DNA of 64,000 bases from Bradyrhizobium semiaridum (GTDB taxonomy: Bacteria; Pseudomonadota; Alphaproteobacteria; Rhizobiales; Xanthobacteraceae). Positions 10,948 to 20,096 of this stretch are shown piece by piece. The stretch is from NCBI RefSeq assembly GCF_020329505.1, contig NZ_JAGKJJ010000012.1, positions 62,001-126,000 of the forward strand. The letters run 5' to 3'. Both the position numbers and the translations under genes were made by a program. The notes below the pieces were generated by a model. It had not been told where the DNA came from and ran no database searches. It saw only the letters and a program-made list of their open reading frames with translations. Within the stretch, counting starts at the first letter, position 1. The number at the start of each line of letters is the position of its first letter.

Positions 10948-11459
10948 ATGCGCCATCGCCTTGCCCGGGTCACTCGTCTCTTGGTCGTAGTCATGTCGCT
11001 GTCGGCGCCATTCGCCCGTGCCCAGACCGCGGCACCGGCGCCTTCACCGGAGGCGCTGGCCGTCGCGAAGGAATTTGTCACCACCATGCACCTCGTCGAC
11101 CAGTTCAAGGCGCTGATGCCGTCGATCATGAACAGCCTGAAGCCGGCGATCGTCCAGGGCCGCAACAATGTCGAGCAGGACTACGATGCCCTGATACCGG
11201 CGCTGCTCAATGGCTTCCAGGCGCGGTTCAGCGAATTGTCCCGAGGCCATCGCCATCGTCTACGCCAACAACTTCACCCCGGACGATTTGCGCGGCCTGA
11301 TCACCTTCTACAAGAGCCCGGTCGGCAGAAACTGCTCGAGAAGACGCCCGCGGTGACGTAGCAATCGCTGCTGGCGGGCAGAAGTTCGGCCAGTCGGTGG
11401 CCGTGGAACTGCGGCAGCGGATCATCGAGGAACTGCGCAAGAAAGGCCACAATATCTGA
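10948..11459 (+). pseudogene. Broken DUF2059 domain protein gene
   Basis: ATG 10948 opens a secreted protein: signal peptide ending ARAQ, then a helical region (EALAVAKEF, VDQFKALMPSIMNSL) typical of DUF2059. The gene is damaged four ways. An extra C near 11240 shifts the frame before EAIAIVYANNF; a missing C near 11326 restores it at QKLLEKTPAV; an in-frame TAG at 11359 stands where CAG (Gln) is expected; another missing C near 11380 separates the last part (KFGQSV...LRKKGHNI, stop 11457). The pieces together would make a normal family-length protein of about 170 residues. Single-base indels in C runs can be sequencing errors, but the extra nonsense codon argues for real decay. Confidence 0.8.
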
Positions 11460-11758
11460 CCGGACCCTGCTGGCTCCCTAGCCGGTCGCGGCGTGAAATC
11501 GCCGCAGGGAAGGCCCGCTGGGTTGGTCATCGGAAGCGGCGCCAGCCGTCAATTTCCCGTGTCGGAGAGGCCAGCTTCAAAAGGTTAGCGGGCGAATGGC
11601 ACCCATGAAAGGTAATTAGAAACCTTTAATGACTGATTCGCGACTCGCAATATCGGACGAGACCCCCTAAATCGCCTCCCCGAGGGCACGGCCCCGCCGG
11701 AACGAAGCCCAACTCAGAGGCATTACCCGGAGAAACAGGAACAAGGCGTCTTGCGGAG

Positions 11759-12925
11759 ATGATGGATCAGCAGAACATCGCGGCTGTGCGGCCCGAGTCC
11801 GCCGATCCTTCTGTCGCTTTGGCAAAGGCGCTCGGCCAATGGCCCCCGAAGCGGCCGCGGTCGCCCGCAGCGATCAAGCTCGACGCGCCCGCCGCCATCA
11901 AAACTTCCGTCGAAGAGCTCGCGCGCGACCTCGGCCTGCGGCTCGGCGACCAGAACGAGCTGACGATCCGCCGCGTCAAGCGTGGCAAGACATATTCATT
12001 CGTTCGCGCCAACGGCTCGCGGATCCGCGATGCCCGCACCATCCGCCGGCTGCATGCGATGGCGATGCCGCCGGCCTATCGCCGGGTACGTTACTCCACC
12101 GATCCGAACACGCATCTGCAGGCGGTCGGCCTCGATGCCGCCGGCCGTTTGCAATATCGCTACCACGCCGACTGGGAGAAGGTCCGCGAGCAACGCAAGG
12201 CGCATCGTCTTGCCAAGCTGGTGGCCGCGCTGCCGAAGATCCGGCGCAAGGTCTCGGCCTTCCTGTCGGGCGACGAGCCGACGCGCGAATTCGCGCTGTC
12301 GGCGGTGATCGAATTGATCGCTCGCACCGCGATCCGCCCCGGCAATGAATCCTACGCTCGCCTCAACGGCACCCGCGGCGCCACCACGCTCTTGAAGTCC
12401 AACGTCACGCTGGAAGACGACTCTCTGGTGCTGACCTTCAAGGCGAAAGGCGGCAAGGCGGTGCGCAAGGAATGCGACGCCGCCAAGCTGGTGCGCGCGA
12501 TCGGCATCCTGCGCGGCGTGCCGGGCAAGCGCATGTTCCAGTATTACGACCGCTCCGGCGTCGTGCGCGCCGCCTCGACCACCGCGGTGAACGCGTTCCT
12601 GCGTGAGATCGCCGGCATCAAGATCTCGCTGAAGGATTTCCGCACCCTGATGGCGTCTGCGGTCGTCGTGGAATCGCTGTCGCGGATCACGCCGGCGACC
12701 AGCCAGCGCGGCCGCAAGCGCCAGGTGCTGGACGCAATCCGCGCCGCCGCCGACCAGCTCTCCAACACCCCGGCGATCTGCCGCAAGAGCTACGTCCACG
12801 ACACCATCGTCACCGCCTTCGAGGACGGCATCCTCGAACGTTTTGCCGCGACGATGGGCGGCTACCGCACGCAGTCCAAGCGCGAGCAATTGCTGGCGCA
12901 GGTGGTGATGGCGGCGGGAGCGTAA
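11759..12925 (+). CDS. DNA topoisomerase IB
   Basis: 388 residues, of the poxvirus-like bacterial type IB family, which relaxes supercoils by transient 3'-phosphotyrosine nicking without ATP. The N-terminal domain contains VKRGKTYSFVRANGSRI and PPAYRRVRYS; the catalytic domain has IRPGNESYARLNGTRGATTLL, KGGKAVRKE, LKDFRTLMASAVVVE and the nucleophile tyrosine in KSYVHDTI (about residue 345). ATG 11759 is used (tandem ATGs). The neighbours do not suggest a specific role. The 3' side meets the convergent EVE gene across a 27-bp inverted repeat. Confidence 0.93.
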   Translation: MMDQQNIAAVRPESADPSVALAKALGQWPPKRPRSPAAIKLDAPAAIKTSVEELARDLGLRLGDQNELTIRRVKRGKTYSFVRANGSRIRDARTIRRLHAMAMPPAYRRVRYSTDPNTHLQAVGLDAAGRLQYRYHADWEKVREQRKAHRLAKLVAALPKIRRKVSAFLSGDEPTREFALSAVIELIARTAIRPGNESYARLNGTRGATTLLKSNVTLEDDSLVLTFKAKGGKAVRKECDAAKLVRAIGILRGVPGKRMFQYYDRSGVVRAASTTAVNAFLREIAGIKISLKDFRTLMASAVVVESLSRITPATSQRGRKRQVLDAIRAAADQLSNTPAICRKSYVHDTIVTAFEDGILERFAATMGGYRTQSKREQLLAQVVMAAGA

Positions 12926-12930
12926 GAGCT

Positions 12931-13052
12931 GTCGTCCCGGCGAAGGCCGGGACCCATAACCACAGCCCTGCGTGATTAGAACTGGCCGTGGCCACAGCTT
13001 GTTTCAGCAATCGACATTTGGGGTAATGGGTCCCGGCCTTCGCCGGGACGAC
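12931..13052. repeat. 27-bp perfect inverted repeat, family B pair
   Basis: The left arm (12931-12957, GTCGTCCCGGCGAAGGCCGG...) and right arm (13026-13052) are exact reverse complements over 27 bases, separated by 68 bases. Each arm is itself palindromic around CCGGC..GCCGG. It occupies the gap between two convergent genes and carries no coding sequence. Confidence 0.85.
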
Positions 13053-13060
13053 GGTGGACT

Positions 13061-13474
13061 CTACAGCCCGCCCATCTTGCAGACCGTCTTCCACTCGTCG
13101 GCCGTCACCGGCTGCACCGACAGCCGCGAATATTTCACCAGCGCCATGTCGGCGAGGTTCTTGTCGGCCTTGATCGCGGCCATCGTCACCGGCGTCTTCA
13201 GCGGCTTGTCGGCCTTGATGTCGACGCAGACGAACTTGCCGGTCTTGTCGGTCGGGTCGGGATAGGCCTCCTTGATGACCTCGGCGATGCCGACGATCTC
13301 CTTGCCCTCGTTAGAGTGATAGAAGAACGCCTTGTCGCCCTTCTTCATGTTGACGAGATTCTGCCGCGCCGTGAAGTTGCGCACGCCGGTCCAGGCTTCG
13401 CCCTTCGCGCCCTTGGCGACCTGCTGGTCCCACGACCAGACCGAAGGTTCGGATTTCACCAGCCAGTACGCCAT
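13061..13474 (-). CDS. EVE domain-containing protein
   Basis: 137 residues, essentially one EVE/PUA-like domain: MAYWLVKSEPSVWSWDQQ at the start, GVRNFTARQNLVNMKKGD (about 30-47) and FFYHSNEGKEIVGIAEV (about 50-66). The fold binds modified bases in RNA or DNA in characterised relatives; the ligand here is unknown. ATG 13474 is chosen because GGAGG lies 7 bases upstream, whereas the in-frame ATG at 13480 would sit on it. It starts 2 bases after the gpsA stop, so the two are co-transcribed. Confidence 0.92.
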   Translation of the reverse strand: MAYWLVKSEPSVWSWDQQVAKGAKGEAWTGVRNFTARQNLVNMKKGDKAFFYHSNEGKEIVGIAEVIKEAYPDPTDKTGKFVCVDIKADKPLKTPVTMAAIKADKNLADMALVKYSRLSVQPVTADEWKTVCKMGGL

Positions 13475-13476
13475 CG

Positions 13477-14457
13477 TCATTCCTCCGCCTTGAACGGCCG
13501 CGTCAGCAGCCCCTCGATCGCGGCATCGATCGTCAGCCTGTTCGCCAGGATCGCCGCGACCGCGTTTGATACCGGCATATCGACGTTTTGCGAAGCGGCG
13601 AGCTCGCACAAGACCGGCGCCGTGAAGGCGCCCTCGGCGAGCTTGCCGACCGGCGCCGGCTCGCCGCGGCCGAGTGCGCGGCCGAGTGCGAAATTGCGCG
13701 ATTGCGCGGTCGAACAGCTGAGCAGCAGATCGCCCAATCCCGACAGGCCGGCGAGGGTCTCGGCGCGGGCGCCGCAGGCGCGGCCGAGCCGGGCTAGCTC
13801 GCTGAAGCCGCGCGTGGTCAGCGCCGCCAGCGCCGAGGCGCCGAGGTCGCGGCCGACCACGATGCCGGCGGCGATCGCCAGCACGTTCTTCGCCGCGCCG
13901 CCGATCTCGACGCCGCGCACATCGGTCGAGTGATAGGGCCGAAAAGTCGCCGAGCCCAGCGCCTGCACCAGTTCACGCGCCAGTGCCTCGTCCTTGGTCG
14001 CCAGCGTCACGGCGGTCGGCAATCCGCGCGCGACGTCATCGGCAAAGCTCGGTCCCGACAGGATCGCGGCCACGGCGCGGGACGCGGCTTCGGCGATCAC
14101 CTCGGTCATGAATTTGTGCGTGCCATGCTCGATGCCCTTGGCGCAGGCAATGACAGGCGTGCCCGGCTTGAGATGCGGTGCGAGGTGGCCGACCGCGGCG
14201 CGCAGATGCTGCGCCGGCGTCGCGGCAAGAATGATGTCGGCATGCGCGGCGGCCGCGATATCCGACGTCACGGTGATTGCAGCATCGAGCCGGACGCCGG
14301 CGAGCTTCGGATTGATCCGCGTCGCCTCGACCTGCGCCGCATGCGCGGCGTTGCGCGCGTAGAACGTGACGCTGCGTCCGGCGCGCGCCGCGACATCGGC
14401 CAGCGCCGTGCCCCAGGCGCCGGCTCCGATCACGCTGACGGAATTGTACGCGGGCAT
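13477..14457 (-). CDS. gpsA: NAD(P)-dependent glycerol-3-phosphate dehydrogenase
   Basis: Reduces dihydroxyacetone phosphate to sn-glycerol 3-phosphate, the backbone of membrane phospholipids. 326 residues, normal length. The Rossmann motif [12 protein letters not shown] is at residues 9-20, followed by ATPAQHLR and [17 protein letters not shown]. The catalytic-lysine region [19 protein letters not shown] and the C-terminal [21 protein letters not shown] are intact. It heads a two-gene unit with the EVE gene and follows tsaD after 183 bases that contain a family C repeat. Confidence 0.96.
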   Translation of the reverse strand: MPAYNSVSVIGAGAWGTALADVAARAGRSVTFYARNAAHAAQVEATRINPKLAGVRLDAAITVTSDIAAAAHADIILAATPAQHLRAAVGHLAPHLKPGTPVIACAKGIEHGTHKFMTEVIAEAASRAVAAILSGPSFADDVARGLPTAVTLATKDEALARELVQALGSATFRPYHSTDVRGVEIGGAAKNVLAIAAGIVVGRDLGASALAALTTRGFSELARLGRACGARAETLAGLSGLGDLLLSCSTAQSRNFALGRALGRGEPAPVGKLAEGAFTAPVLCELAASQNVDMPVSNAVAAILANRLTIDAAIEGLLTRPFKAEE

Positions 14458-14475
14458 TGCGGGACTCTATCGGAC

Positions 14476-14607
14476 TCCCTCGCCCCGCTTTTGCGGGGGG
14501 AGGATTGGGGCGAGGGGCTGTATCCGCGAGTACCGTCCGTGCGGTGAGTCCCCCTCACCCGGATTGCTGCGCAATCCGACCTCTCCCCGCAGGCGGGGCG
14601 AGGTGAG
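14476..14607. repeat. Family C repeat, copy C1
   Basis: A bipartite element: CTCGCCCCGC..GCGGGGGGAGG on the left, and on the right CCCTCACCC, a hairpin GGATTGC/GCAATCC, then GACCTCTCCCCGC..GCGGGGCGAGG. The same outer parts recur at 33291, 43838, 55091 and 57951 with different inner hairpins. Confidence 0.8.
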
Positions 14608-14640
14608 GCGGCGTCTGTGGCGCGCTCCGTAATGCATCGC

Positions 14641-15714
14641 TCAATATCCCGCGCGGCTATTGGCGTAGCCGGCCGGCGCCTTCGCGTTGGCATCGAGCAG
14701 CCAGCGGGCGCGCGGCGGGGCTTCCATCGTGTCGGTGAGGCCGAGGGCCATCCGTTCGGCGCCGGCCCACGCGATCATCGCGCCATTGTCGGTGCACAGC
14801 GCCGGCGGCGGGATGATCAGCGTGGTCTGCGCCTTTGCCGCGACATCCTGCAGCGCGCTGCGGATGGCGTGGTTGGCGGCGACGCCGCCGGCGGCGACCA
14901 GCGCGCGCGGCGTGCCGAACTGCTCCTGAAACAGCTTGAGCCCGACACTCAGCCGGTCGGCGGTCGATTCCAGCACCGCGGCCTGGAAGCTCGCGCAGAG
15001 ATCGCTGATGTCCTGCGGCTCCAGCGGCGTCAGCCGGCTGGCTTCGTTGCGGACCGCCGTCTTCAATCCCGACAGCGAGAAGTTCGCGTCCGGACGGCCG
15101 AGCATCGGGCGCGGAAAGGCAAAGCGCTGGGCGTCGCCGCCCTCCGCCGCGCGCTCGACCTGCGGCCCGCCCGGATAGGGCAGCGACAGCATCTTGGCCA
15201 CCTTGTCGAACGCTTCGCCCATCGCATCGTCGACCGTGGTGCCGAGCCGCACATATTGTCCGACACCGACCACGGCGACGATCTGGGTGTGGCCGCCCGA
15301 GGCGAGGAACAGGCAATAGGGAAACGCCAGCGCGCAGGTGAGGCGCGGCGTCAGCGCATGCGCCTCGAGATGGTTCACCGCGATCAACGGCGTGTCGTGC
15401 ACCATCGCGATCGCCTTCGCGGTGGTCAGCCCGACGATCACGCCGCCGATCAGGCCGGGCCCTGCCGCGGCGGCGACCGCCGAGAGCTCGGCGTAACCGA
15501 CGCCGGCCTCCTTCATCGCGCTGTCGACGATGCCGTCGAGCAGGTCGACATGAGCGCGCGCCGCGATCTCCGGCACCACGCCGCCGAAGCGGGCGTGCTC
15601 GGCGGTCTGCGAGCGCACGACATTGGAGAGGATCTTGCCCGAGCCGTCGGCCTGGCGCTCGACCACCGCCGCTGCGGTTTCATCGCAGGTGGTCTCGATC
15701 CCCAATACCAGCAT
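14641..15714 (-). CDS. tsaD: tRNA N6-adenosine threonylcarbamoyltransferase
   Basis: Transfers the threonylcarbamoyl group from TC-AMP to A37 of ANN-decoding tRNAs, with TsaB and TsaE. 357 residues. The start [14 protein letters not shown] is the canonical N-terminus; the ATPase-fold metal site HLEAH is at residues 115-119, [11 protein letters not shown] at 85-95 and ASGGHTQ further on. An upstream in-frame start at 15756 would only add a non-family extension. It is divergent from hemD; the 172-base gap holds a degenerate family A repeat and no hemC. Confidence 0.96.
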   Translation of the reverse strand: MLVLGIETTCDETAAAVVERQADGSGKILSNVVRSQTAEHARFGGVVPEIAARAHVDLLDGIVDSAMKEAGVGYAELSAVAAAAGPGLIGGVIVGLTTAKAIAMVHDTPLIAVNHLEAHALTPRLTCALAFPYCLFLASGGHTQIVAVVGVGQYVRLGTTVDDAMGEAFDKVAKMLSLPYPGGPQVERAAEGGDAQRFAFPRPMLGRPDANFSLSGLKTAVRNEASRLTPLEPQDISDLCASFQAAVLESTADRLSVGLKLFQEQFGTPRALVAAGGVAANHAIRSALQDVAAKAQTTLIIPPPALCTDNGAMIAWAGAERMALGLTDTMEAPPRARWLLDANAKAPAGYANSRAGY

Positions 15715-15751
15715 CGATGCTTCGTTACCCAATATCGGCCCTTGTGCTACC

Positions 15752-15792
15752 AGCATGATCCCCGGAACCGATTTCCGACACGATCGTGCTCA
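15752..15792. repeat. Degenerate family A repeat, copy A2
   Basis: AGCATGATC ... GATCGTGCTCAA with an altered centre (CGGAACCGATTTCCGA) keeps the outer arms of family A but has lost the inner match. It lies between tsaD and hemD. Confidence 0.6.
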
Positions 15793-15886
15793 ATGACAGA
15801 GAAGTGTCCCTTCCGGGGTAGCATTGCGAGGTCGCAAAGTGCAATCGGTAGCGAATCTCCGTTTCGCACGGCTGGAGTTCTGACCG

Positions 15887-16630
15887 TTGCCCGTCCTCGT
15901 CACGCGCCCGCATCCCGATAATGAGGCGACGCTCGCGGCCTTGCGCGCGCGGGGCATCGAGGCGTTGTCGGCGCCAGTGCTGCGCTTCGAACCCCTGCCG
16001 TTCCACGACGACGACGCCGATGCCGATTATGACGCGGTCATCCTGACCAGCGCCAATGCGCTGCGCGCGGGTGACCTCGCGGGCAGCCGGCTATTGCGAT
16101 TGCCGCTGTTCGCAGTCGGCGGCCACACCGCCGATGCCGCGCGCGCCGCCGGGTTCGGCGAGGTGATCGTGGGCACGGGCGACGCGGTCGCGCTGCGTGA
16201 CCTCGTGCTGGCCCGCGTCGAGGCGGGCAAACTGAACAAGGCCGCGACGCTGCTCTATCTCGCCGGCGCCGACCTTTCGCGCGACCTCGCCGGCGAGCTC
16301 GGCGCCAAAGGCTTGACCGTGGTCACCCACACCACCTACCGGATGGTCCCAATCGCCAGCCTGCCGGGCGAGATCAGCGACGCCTTCATGGCCAACCGGA
16401 TCACGGCGGTGCTGCATTATTCTCGCCGGAGCGCGCGGGCGTTCCTCGATGCCATCCGGGCCGGGGGACTGGAGATCTCGGCGCTGGCGCTGCCGCAATG
16501 CTGCATCTCGGCCGCCGTCGCCGCCGTGCTGCATGACGCCGGCGCCACCCAGGTGGTGGTGGCGGCGCAGCCGGACGAAACGGCCCTGCTGGATGCGCTG
16601 CTCCGCGCCCTGCGGCCGCCATCGGCATGA
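15887..16630 (+). CDS. hemD: Uroporphyrinogen-III synthase
   Basis: Closes and rearranges hydroxymethylbilane to uroporphyrinogen III for haem, sirohaem and cobalamin. 247 residues from a TTG start (MPVLVTRPHPDNEAT, typical N-terminus), with GGAG ten bases upstream. DAVILTSANALRA (about residues 47-59) is the conserved first-domain motif, and the C-terminal half has the second Rossmann-like lobe (TAVLHYSRRSARAF). Sequence conservation in this family is low, but context (tsaD divergent, mitofilin and HemY homologue downstream) supports it. The usual upstream partner hemC is missing. Confidence 0.88.
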   Translation: MPVLVTRPHPDNEATLAALRARGIEALSAPVLRFEPLPFHDDDADADYDAVILTSANALRAGDLAGSRLLRLPLFAVGGHTADAARAAGFGEVIVGTGDAVALRDLVLARVEAGKLNKAATLLYLAGADLSRDLAGELGAKGLTVVTHTTYRMVPIASLPGEISDAFMANRITAVLHYSRRSARAFLDAIRAGGLEISALALPQCCISAAVAAVLHDAGATQVVVAAQPDETALLDALLRALRPPSA

Positions 16631-16745
16631 TTCTTTCGTTTGAACATGATGTTAGCCAATGCCCTGTTTTTCGGAACGTGCTCTAAGAACGCGGGCCGAT
16701 TCTGCTAGGATGTGCGCGTGCCAATGGTTTTGAGGACTTCCCGCG

Positions 16746-17984
16746 ATGGCTGAAGAAGGGCCCGAGAACAAAGGACCGCTGCCGGATTCCCGGCCCAAGC
16801 GCGCGCCGCCGACCATCGACCTCGAGGCGACCACGGTCTCCACGGAGGCTGCGAAGGCAGACGAGCCCACAGAAGCGGCGGAGCCATCCGCGGACACCGC
16901 GGCCGCGGGCGCGCCCGAGGCCGCGCCTCAGGCCGAGGCCGAGCCGCAAAGGGAACCGCAGCCCGAAACCGTTTCCGCCACACCGGAATTCGAGCCGACG
17001 CGGCCGGTGTCGCCCTGGGTGATTGCGCCGGTATCCGGTGCGGTGGCGGCAGCGCTGGTGATCGGGGTCGGCTGGCTGCTCGGCTGGCCCGCGGTGCAGC
17101 CTGTGACCGCGCCGCAGAGCAATGCCGCCGCGATCGACGAACTCACCGGCCGGATCGCCGGCCTCGAAGCCAGGCTCGCCAGGCCGCCGGGCGATCCGGC
17201 GGCTGCGCGGCTGGAGGCGGTGGACAAGGCGGTCGCAACGCTGCGCAGCGAGCTTGCGGCGACGCGCGCGCAAACCGACAAGCTCGCCGCCGCTGCCAAT
17301 GCGCCACGCGACGGTACGGCCGCGCCCGACCTCTCCGGCATCACCACGCGCATCGACCGGATCGAAGCCGCGGTGAAGGCGCAGAACGCCGAGATCGCCA
17401 AGCAGAACGGCAGGATTGCGGATGCCAAGGCTGATGTGAAGGCCGCTGATGCGAAGGCCGACGATGTGCCGCTGCGCCGCGTCGTCGCCGCATCGCTGCT
17501 CGACGTCGCGGTCCGCCATGGCGATCCCTTCGCCTCCACGCTCGCGGCCGCGAAGGCGCTCGCCGACAATCCCGATGCGCTGAAGCCGCTCGATGCTTTC
17601 GCGGCGTCCGGCGTGCCGAATGCGAATGCGCTGTGCCGCGAGCTGATCGAGATCGTTCCGAAGCTGATGCCGCCGGCGCAGGATCCGGCGACCACCGGCG
17701 CGGGGCTGGTCGATCGGTTGCAGGCCGGCGCGTCAAAACTGATCCGGATCGAGCGCATCGACGGCAGCGGCACCGATCGCGGCAGCGTCGTCGCGCGCGT
17801 GACATCGGCGGCCGTGCATAATGATCTCGCGTTGACCGAGCGCGAATTGAAGTCGCTGCCGCCGGCCGATCGCACGGCGGCGCAGCCCTGGCTCGACAAG
17901 GTGGATGCGCGCCGTGCGGCGCTCGGCGCCTCCAGGACATTCGCCGACAACGCGATGGCGGCGCTCGCCGCGGTCAATCAGTAG
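16746..17984 (+). CDS. Mitofilin/Mic60 family inner-membrane protein
   Basis: 412 residues: a long acidic, Ala/Pro/Glu-rich cytoplasmic N-terminus (1-95), one transmembrane helix (about 100-120, VAAALVIGVGWLLGW), a predicted coiled coil (about 125-235, with repeats such as DAKADVKAADAKAD), and a C-terminal mitofilin domain (about 240-405, RRVVAASLLDVAVRHGDPF). This is the architecture of alphaproteobacterial Mic60, which shapes intracytoplasmic membranes and tethers the envelope in characterised species. It sits between hemD and the HemY-like gene. Confidence 0.88.
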   Translation: MAEEGPENKGPLPDSRPKRAPPTIDLEATTVSTEAAKADEPTEAAEPSADTAAAGAPEAAPQAEAEPQREPQPETVSATPEFEPTRPVSPWVIAPVSGAVAAALVIGVGWLLGWPAVQPVTAPQSNAAAIDELTGRIAGLEARLARPPGDPAAARLEAVDKAVATLRSELAATRAQTDKLAAAANAPRDGTAAPDLSGITTRIDRIEAAVKAQNAEIAKQNGRIADAKADVKAADAKADDVPLRRVVAASLLDVAVRHGDPFASTLAAAKALADNPDALKPLDAFAASGVPNANALCRELIEIVPKLMPPAQDPATTGAGLVDRLQAGASKLIRIERIDGSGTDRGSVVARVTSAAVHNDLALTERELKSLPPADRTAAQPWLDKVDARRAALGASRTFADNAMAALAAVNQ

Positions 17985-18004
17985 GTTCTCGCAGTAGGTC
18001 GTTG

Positions 18005-19759
18005 ATGATCCGGATCGTTCTGTTTCTGCTGTTGATCGCGCTGGTTGGCGGAGGCGCGGCCTGGCTGGCCGATCAGCCCGGGGATCTCGTGCTGGCATGG
18101 GGCGACCTGCGCCTGACCTCCAAGCAGCCGCTGTTCCTGCTCGCCCTTGTCCTCGTGGTGGCGATCCTTGCCGGGGCGATCCTGCACGCGCTGTGGAAGG
18201 TGCCGGGCTATATCCGCCGTAACAGGCGCGAGCGGCTGCACGCCCGCGGCCGCCGCGCCATCACGCAAGGCCTGCTCGCGATCGGCCACGGCGATTCCAC
18301 CTCCGCGCGCGCGCATGCCGAGACGGCGCGGCGTCACGCCGGCAGCGATCCGCTGACCCTGCTGCTGCACGCGCAATCGGCGCAGCTCGACGGCGACCGC
18401 GAGGCGGCGCAGCGCGCCTTCCGCGCCATGGCCGAGCGCGAGGACACGCGGCTGCTCGGCCTGCGCGGCCTGTTCATCGAGGCCCAGCGCGCCGACGATC
18501 CGGTCACCGCCGTGATGGTTGCCGAGGAAGCGCTGCGGCTGGCGCCGTCCTCGACCTGGGCCTCGCATGCGGTGCTCGGCTTCTGCTGCGCCAAGGGCGA
18601 CTGGGCCGGCGCGCTGTCGATCATCGACAACAACCATTCGTCGGGACTGATCGACAAGGCGGCCTATCGCCGCCAGCGCGGCGTGCTGCTCGCGGCGCGC
18701 GCGCTGGAGCTGGAAACCGTCGACCGCGATCTGTCGCGCGAGAGCGCGATGGAGGCGGTCAAGCTGGCGCCGACGCTGATTCCGGCCGCAGTGCTCGCAT
18801 CGAAGTTCGAGAGCGAGGCGCATCAGGTGCGCCGCGCGATGCGCATCGTCGAGACCGCGTGGCTGGCGCAGCCGCATCCCGATCTCGCCGACGCCTACGC
18901 TCATGTGCGGCTCGGCGACTCGGCGCGGCAGCGCCTGGTGCGGGTCGAGACGTTGGCAGCCAAGACGCCGGGCCATATCGAGGGCGCGCTGGCGATCGCG
19001 CGCGCGGCGATCGACGCCTCGGACTTCGCCAAGGCACGCGCGGCGCTGGAGCCGTTCATCGCCGCGCCGACCCAGCGCGTCGCGCTCTTGATGGCCGAGA
19101 TCGAGCGCACCGAGCATGGCGACAGCGGCCGGGCGCGGGCGTGGACCTTGCGCGCGGTGCGCGCGCTGCACGATCCGGCCTGGACCGCCGACGGCTACGT
19201 CTCCGACCGCTGGCGGCCGGTGTCGCCGGTCTCCGGCCGGCTCGACGCCTTCCAGTGGCAGACCCCGGTCGCGGCCTTGCCGTCCGACAAGGCCAGCGCG
19301 ATCGAGCCGTCGCCTTTCGAGGAGGCGATGCTGGCCCCGCGCCGCGTCGAGCCGCCCAAGGAGGAGGTTACCGGCGCGCCGCCGGTCCCGGCGCCACAGC
19401 CGGTTGAGCCGGTGGTCGAGGCGAAGCCGGCCGAGCCCGCAGTGGCCGTTCAGGACAATGCCCCGGCGCCCACCGCCTTCGACGCCGAGCCGGTCCCGGC
19501 CGAACCGGTCGCCCCGCCCGAGCCCGCTCCGCCGCGGTCCGAATCCGCGCCCCGGCCGGCGGCCCCGCTGTTCCGCTCCCGCACCGACCTGCCCAAAGCC
19601 GCGCCGGCGCCGATCCCCGCCGTGATCCCCATCGTCCGCGCCCCCGACGACCCCGGCGTCGACGAGGACGGCCCGCCGGACGAATTCGCGGAACAAATCG
19701 GCCCGCCGAAGGCCCAGATGGGCGGCTGGCGCGGATTCCTGTCACGTTTGGGGAGTTGA
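18005..19759 (+). CDS. HemY-like haem biosynthesis TPR membrane protein
   Basis: 584 residues. Two N-terminal transmembrane helices (about 3-22 and 42-65) form the HemY_N region, followed by RNRRERLHARGRRAI, then TPR-like helical repeats (about 85-420) and a Pro/Ala/Glu-rich disordered tail (about 435-560). Despite its name, the family is not the protoporphyrinogen oxidase of Gram-positive bacteria, and its molecular role is unclear. ATG 18005 is used rather than the TTG just before it. It lies 20 bases after the mitofilin gene, so hemD, mitofilin and this gene probably form one transcript. Confidence 0.87.
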   Translation: MIRIVLFLLLIALVGGGAAWLADQPGDLVLAWGDLRLTSKQPLFLLALVLVVAILAGAILHALWKVPGYIRRNRRERLHARGRRAITQGLLAIGHGDSTSARAHAETARRHAGSDPLTLLLHAQSAQLDGDREAAQRAFRAMAEREDTRLLGLRGLFIEAQRADDPVTAVMVAEEALRLAPSSTWASHAVLGFCCAKGDWAGALSIIDNNHSSGLIDKAAYRRQRGVLLAARALELETVDRDLSRESAMEAVKLAPTLIPAAVLASKFESEAHQVRRAMRIVETAWLAQPHPDLADAYAHVRLGDSARQRLVRVETLAAKTPGHIEGALAIARAAIDASDFAKARAALEPFIAAPTQRVALLMAEIERTEHGDSGRARAWTLRAVRALHDPAWTADGYVSDRWRPVSPVSGRLDAFQWQTPVAALPSDKASAIEPSPFEEAMLAPRRVEPPKEEVTGAPPVPAPQPVEPVVEAKPAEPAVAVQDNAPAPTAFDAEPVPAEPVAPPEPAPPRSESAPRPAAPLFRSRTDLPKAAPAPIPAVIPIVRAPDDPGVDEDGPPDEFAEQIGPPKAQMGGWRGFLSRLGS

Positions 19760-19851
19760 ATCCAGGCTCGTCCGGGCCGGCTTTTCCTTGCCAATCGGGC
19801 CCACGCCCGATATCAGGTGGCGCGCGTGACCAGGCACGCGCCGAACGGTTC

Positions 19852-19927
19852 GCCGCAATAGCTCAGTTGGTAGAGCACGTCATTCGTAATGACGGGGTCG
19901 GGGGTTCGAGTCCCTCTTGCGGCACCA
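19852..19927 (+). tRNA. tRNA-Thr (anticodon CGT)
   Basis: A 76-nt cloverleaf: acceptor GCCGCAA/TTGCGGC with encoded CCA, D-arm with AGCTCAGTTGGTAGAGC, anticodon stem CGTCA/TGACG with loop TTCGTAA, and T-arm GGTTCGAGTCC. It reads ACG codons. It stands alone between the HemY-like gene and the deacetylase gene. Confidence 0.97.
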
Positions 19928-20027
19928 GTTTGTGATCGAATTGAACTCAAGCATCGCTGACGGTCTTCTCGCGACTTCATACCTGTCGCGAAGCGCTTCG
20001 TTGAAGTCCCACTCCTCACAGGCACGA

Positions 20028-20061
20028 GAAAAAGCGCCCCTGGACTTAATCCAGAGGCGCT
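20028..20061 (-). terminator. Intrinsic terminator of the deacetylase gene
   Basis: Read on the minus strand: AGCGCCTCTGGA-TTAAG-TCCAGGGGCGCT followed by TTTT, a long stem with a 5-base loop 36 bases past the stop codon at 20097. It is one of the clearest intrinsic terminators in the window. Confidence 0.88.
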
Positions 20062-20096
20062 CGCTCATTGATCAGTGATGTAGCGAAACTGCCGCC

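Noticed and set aside
15793..15886. Possible hemC remnant between tsaD and hemD
   Set aside because: Translation in all frames shows no piece of hydroxymethylbilane synthase, such as its cofactor-binding or start motif. Only a degenerate repeat is supported.
17978..19696. A 572-codon minus-strand frame opposite the HemY-like gene
   Set aside because: Antisense composition only; the sense gene has transmembrane helices and TPR-like repeats.
18005..19759. Protoporphyrinogen oxidase
   Set aside because: The name HemY is shared, but there is no FAD-binding motif; the protein has HemY_N helices and TPR-like repeats.
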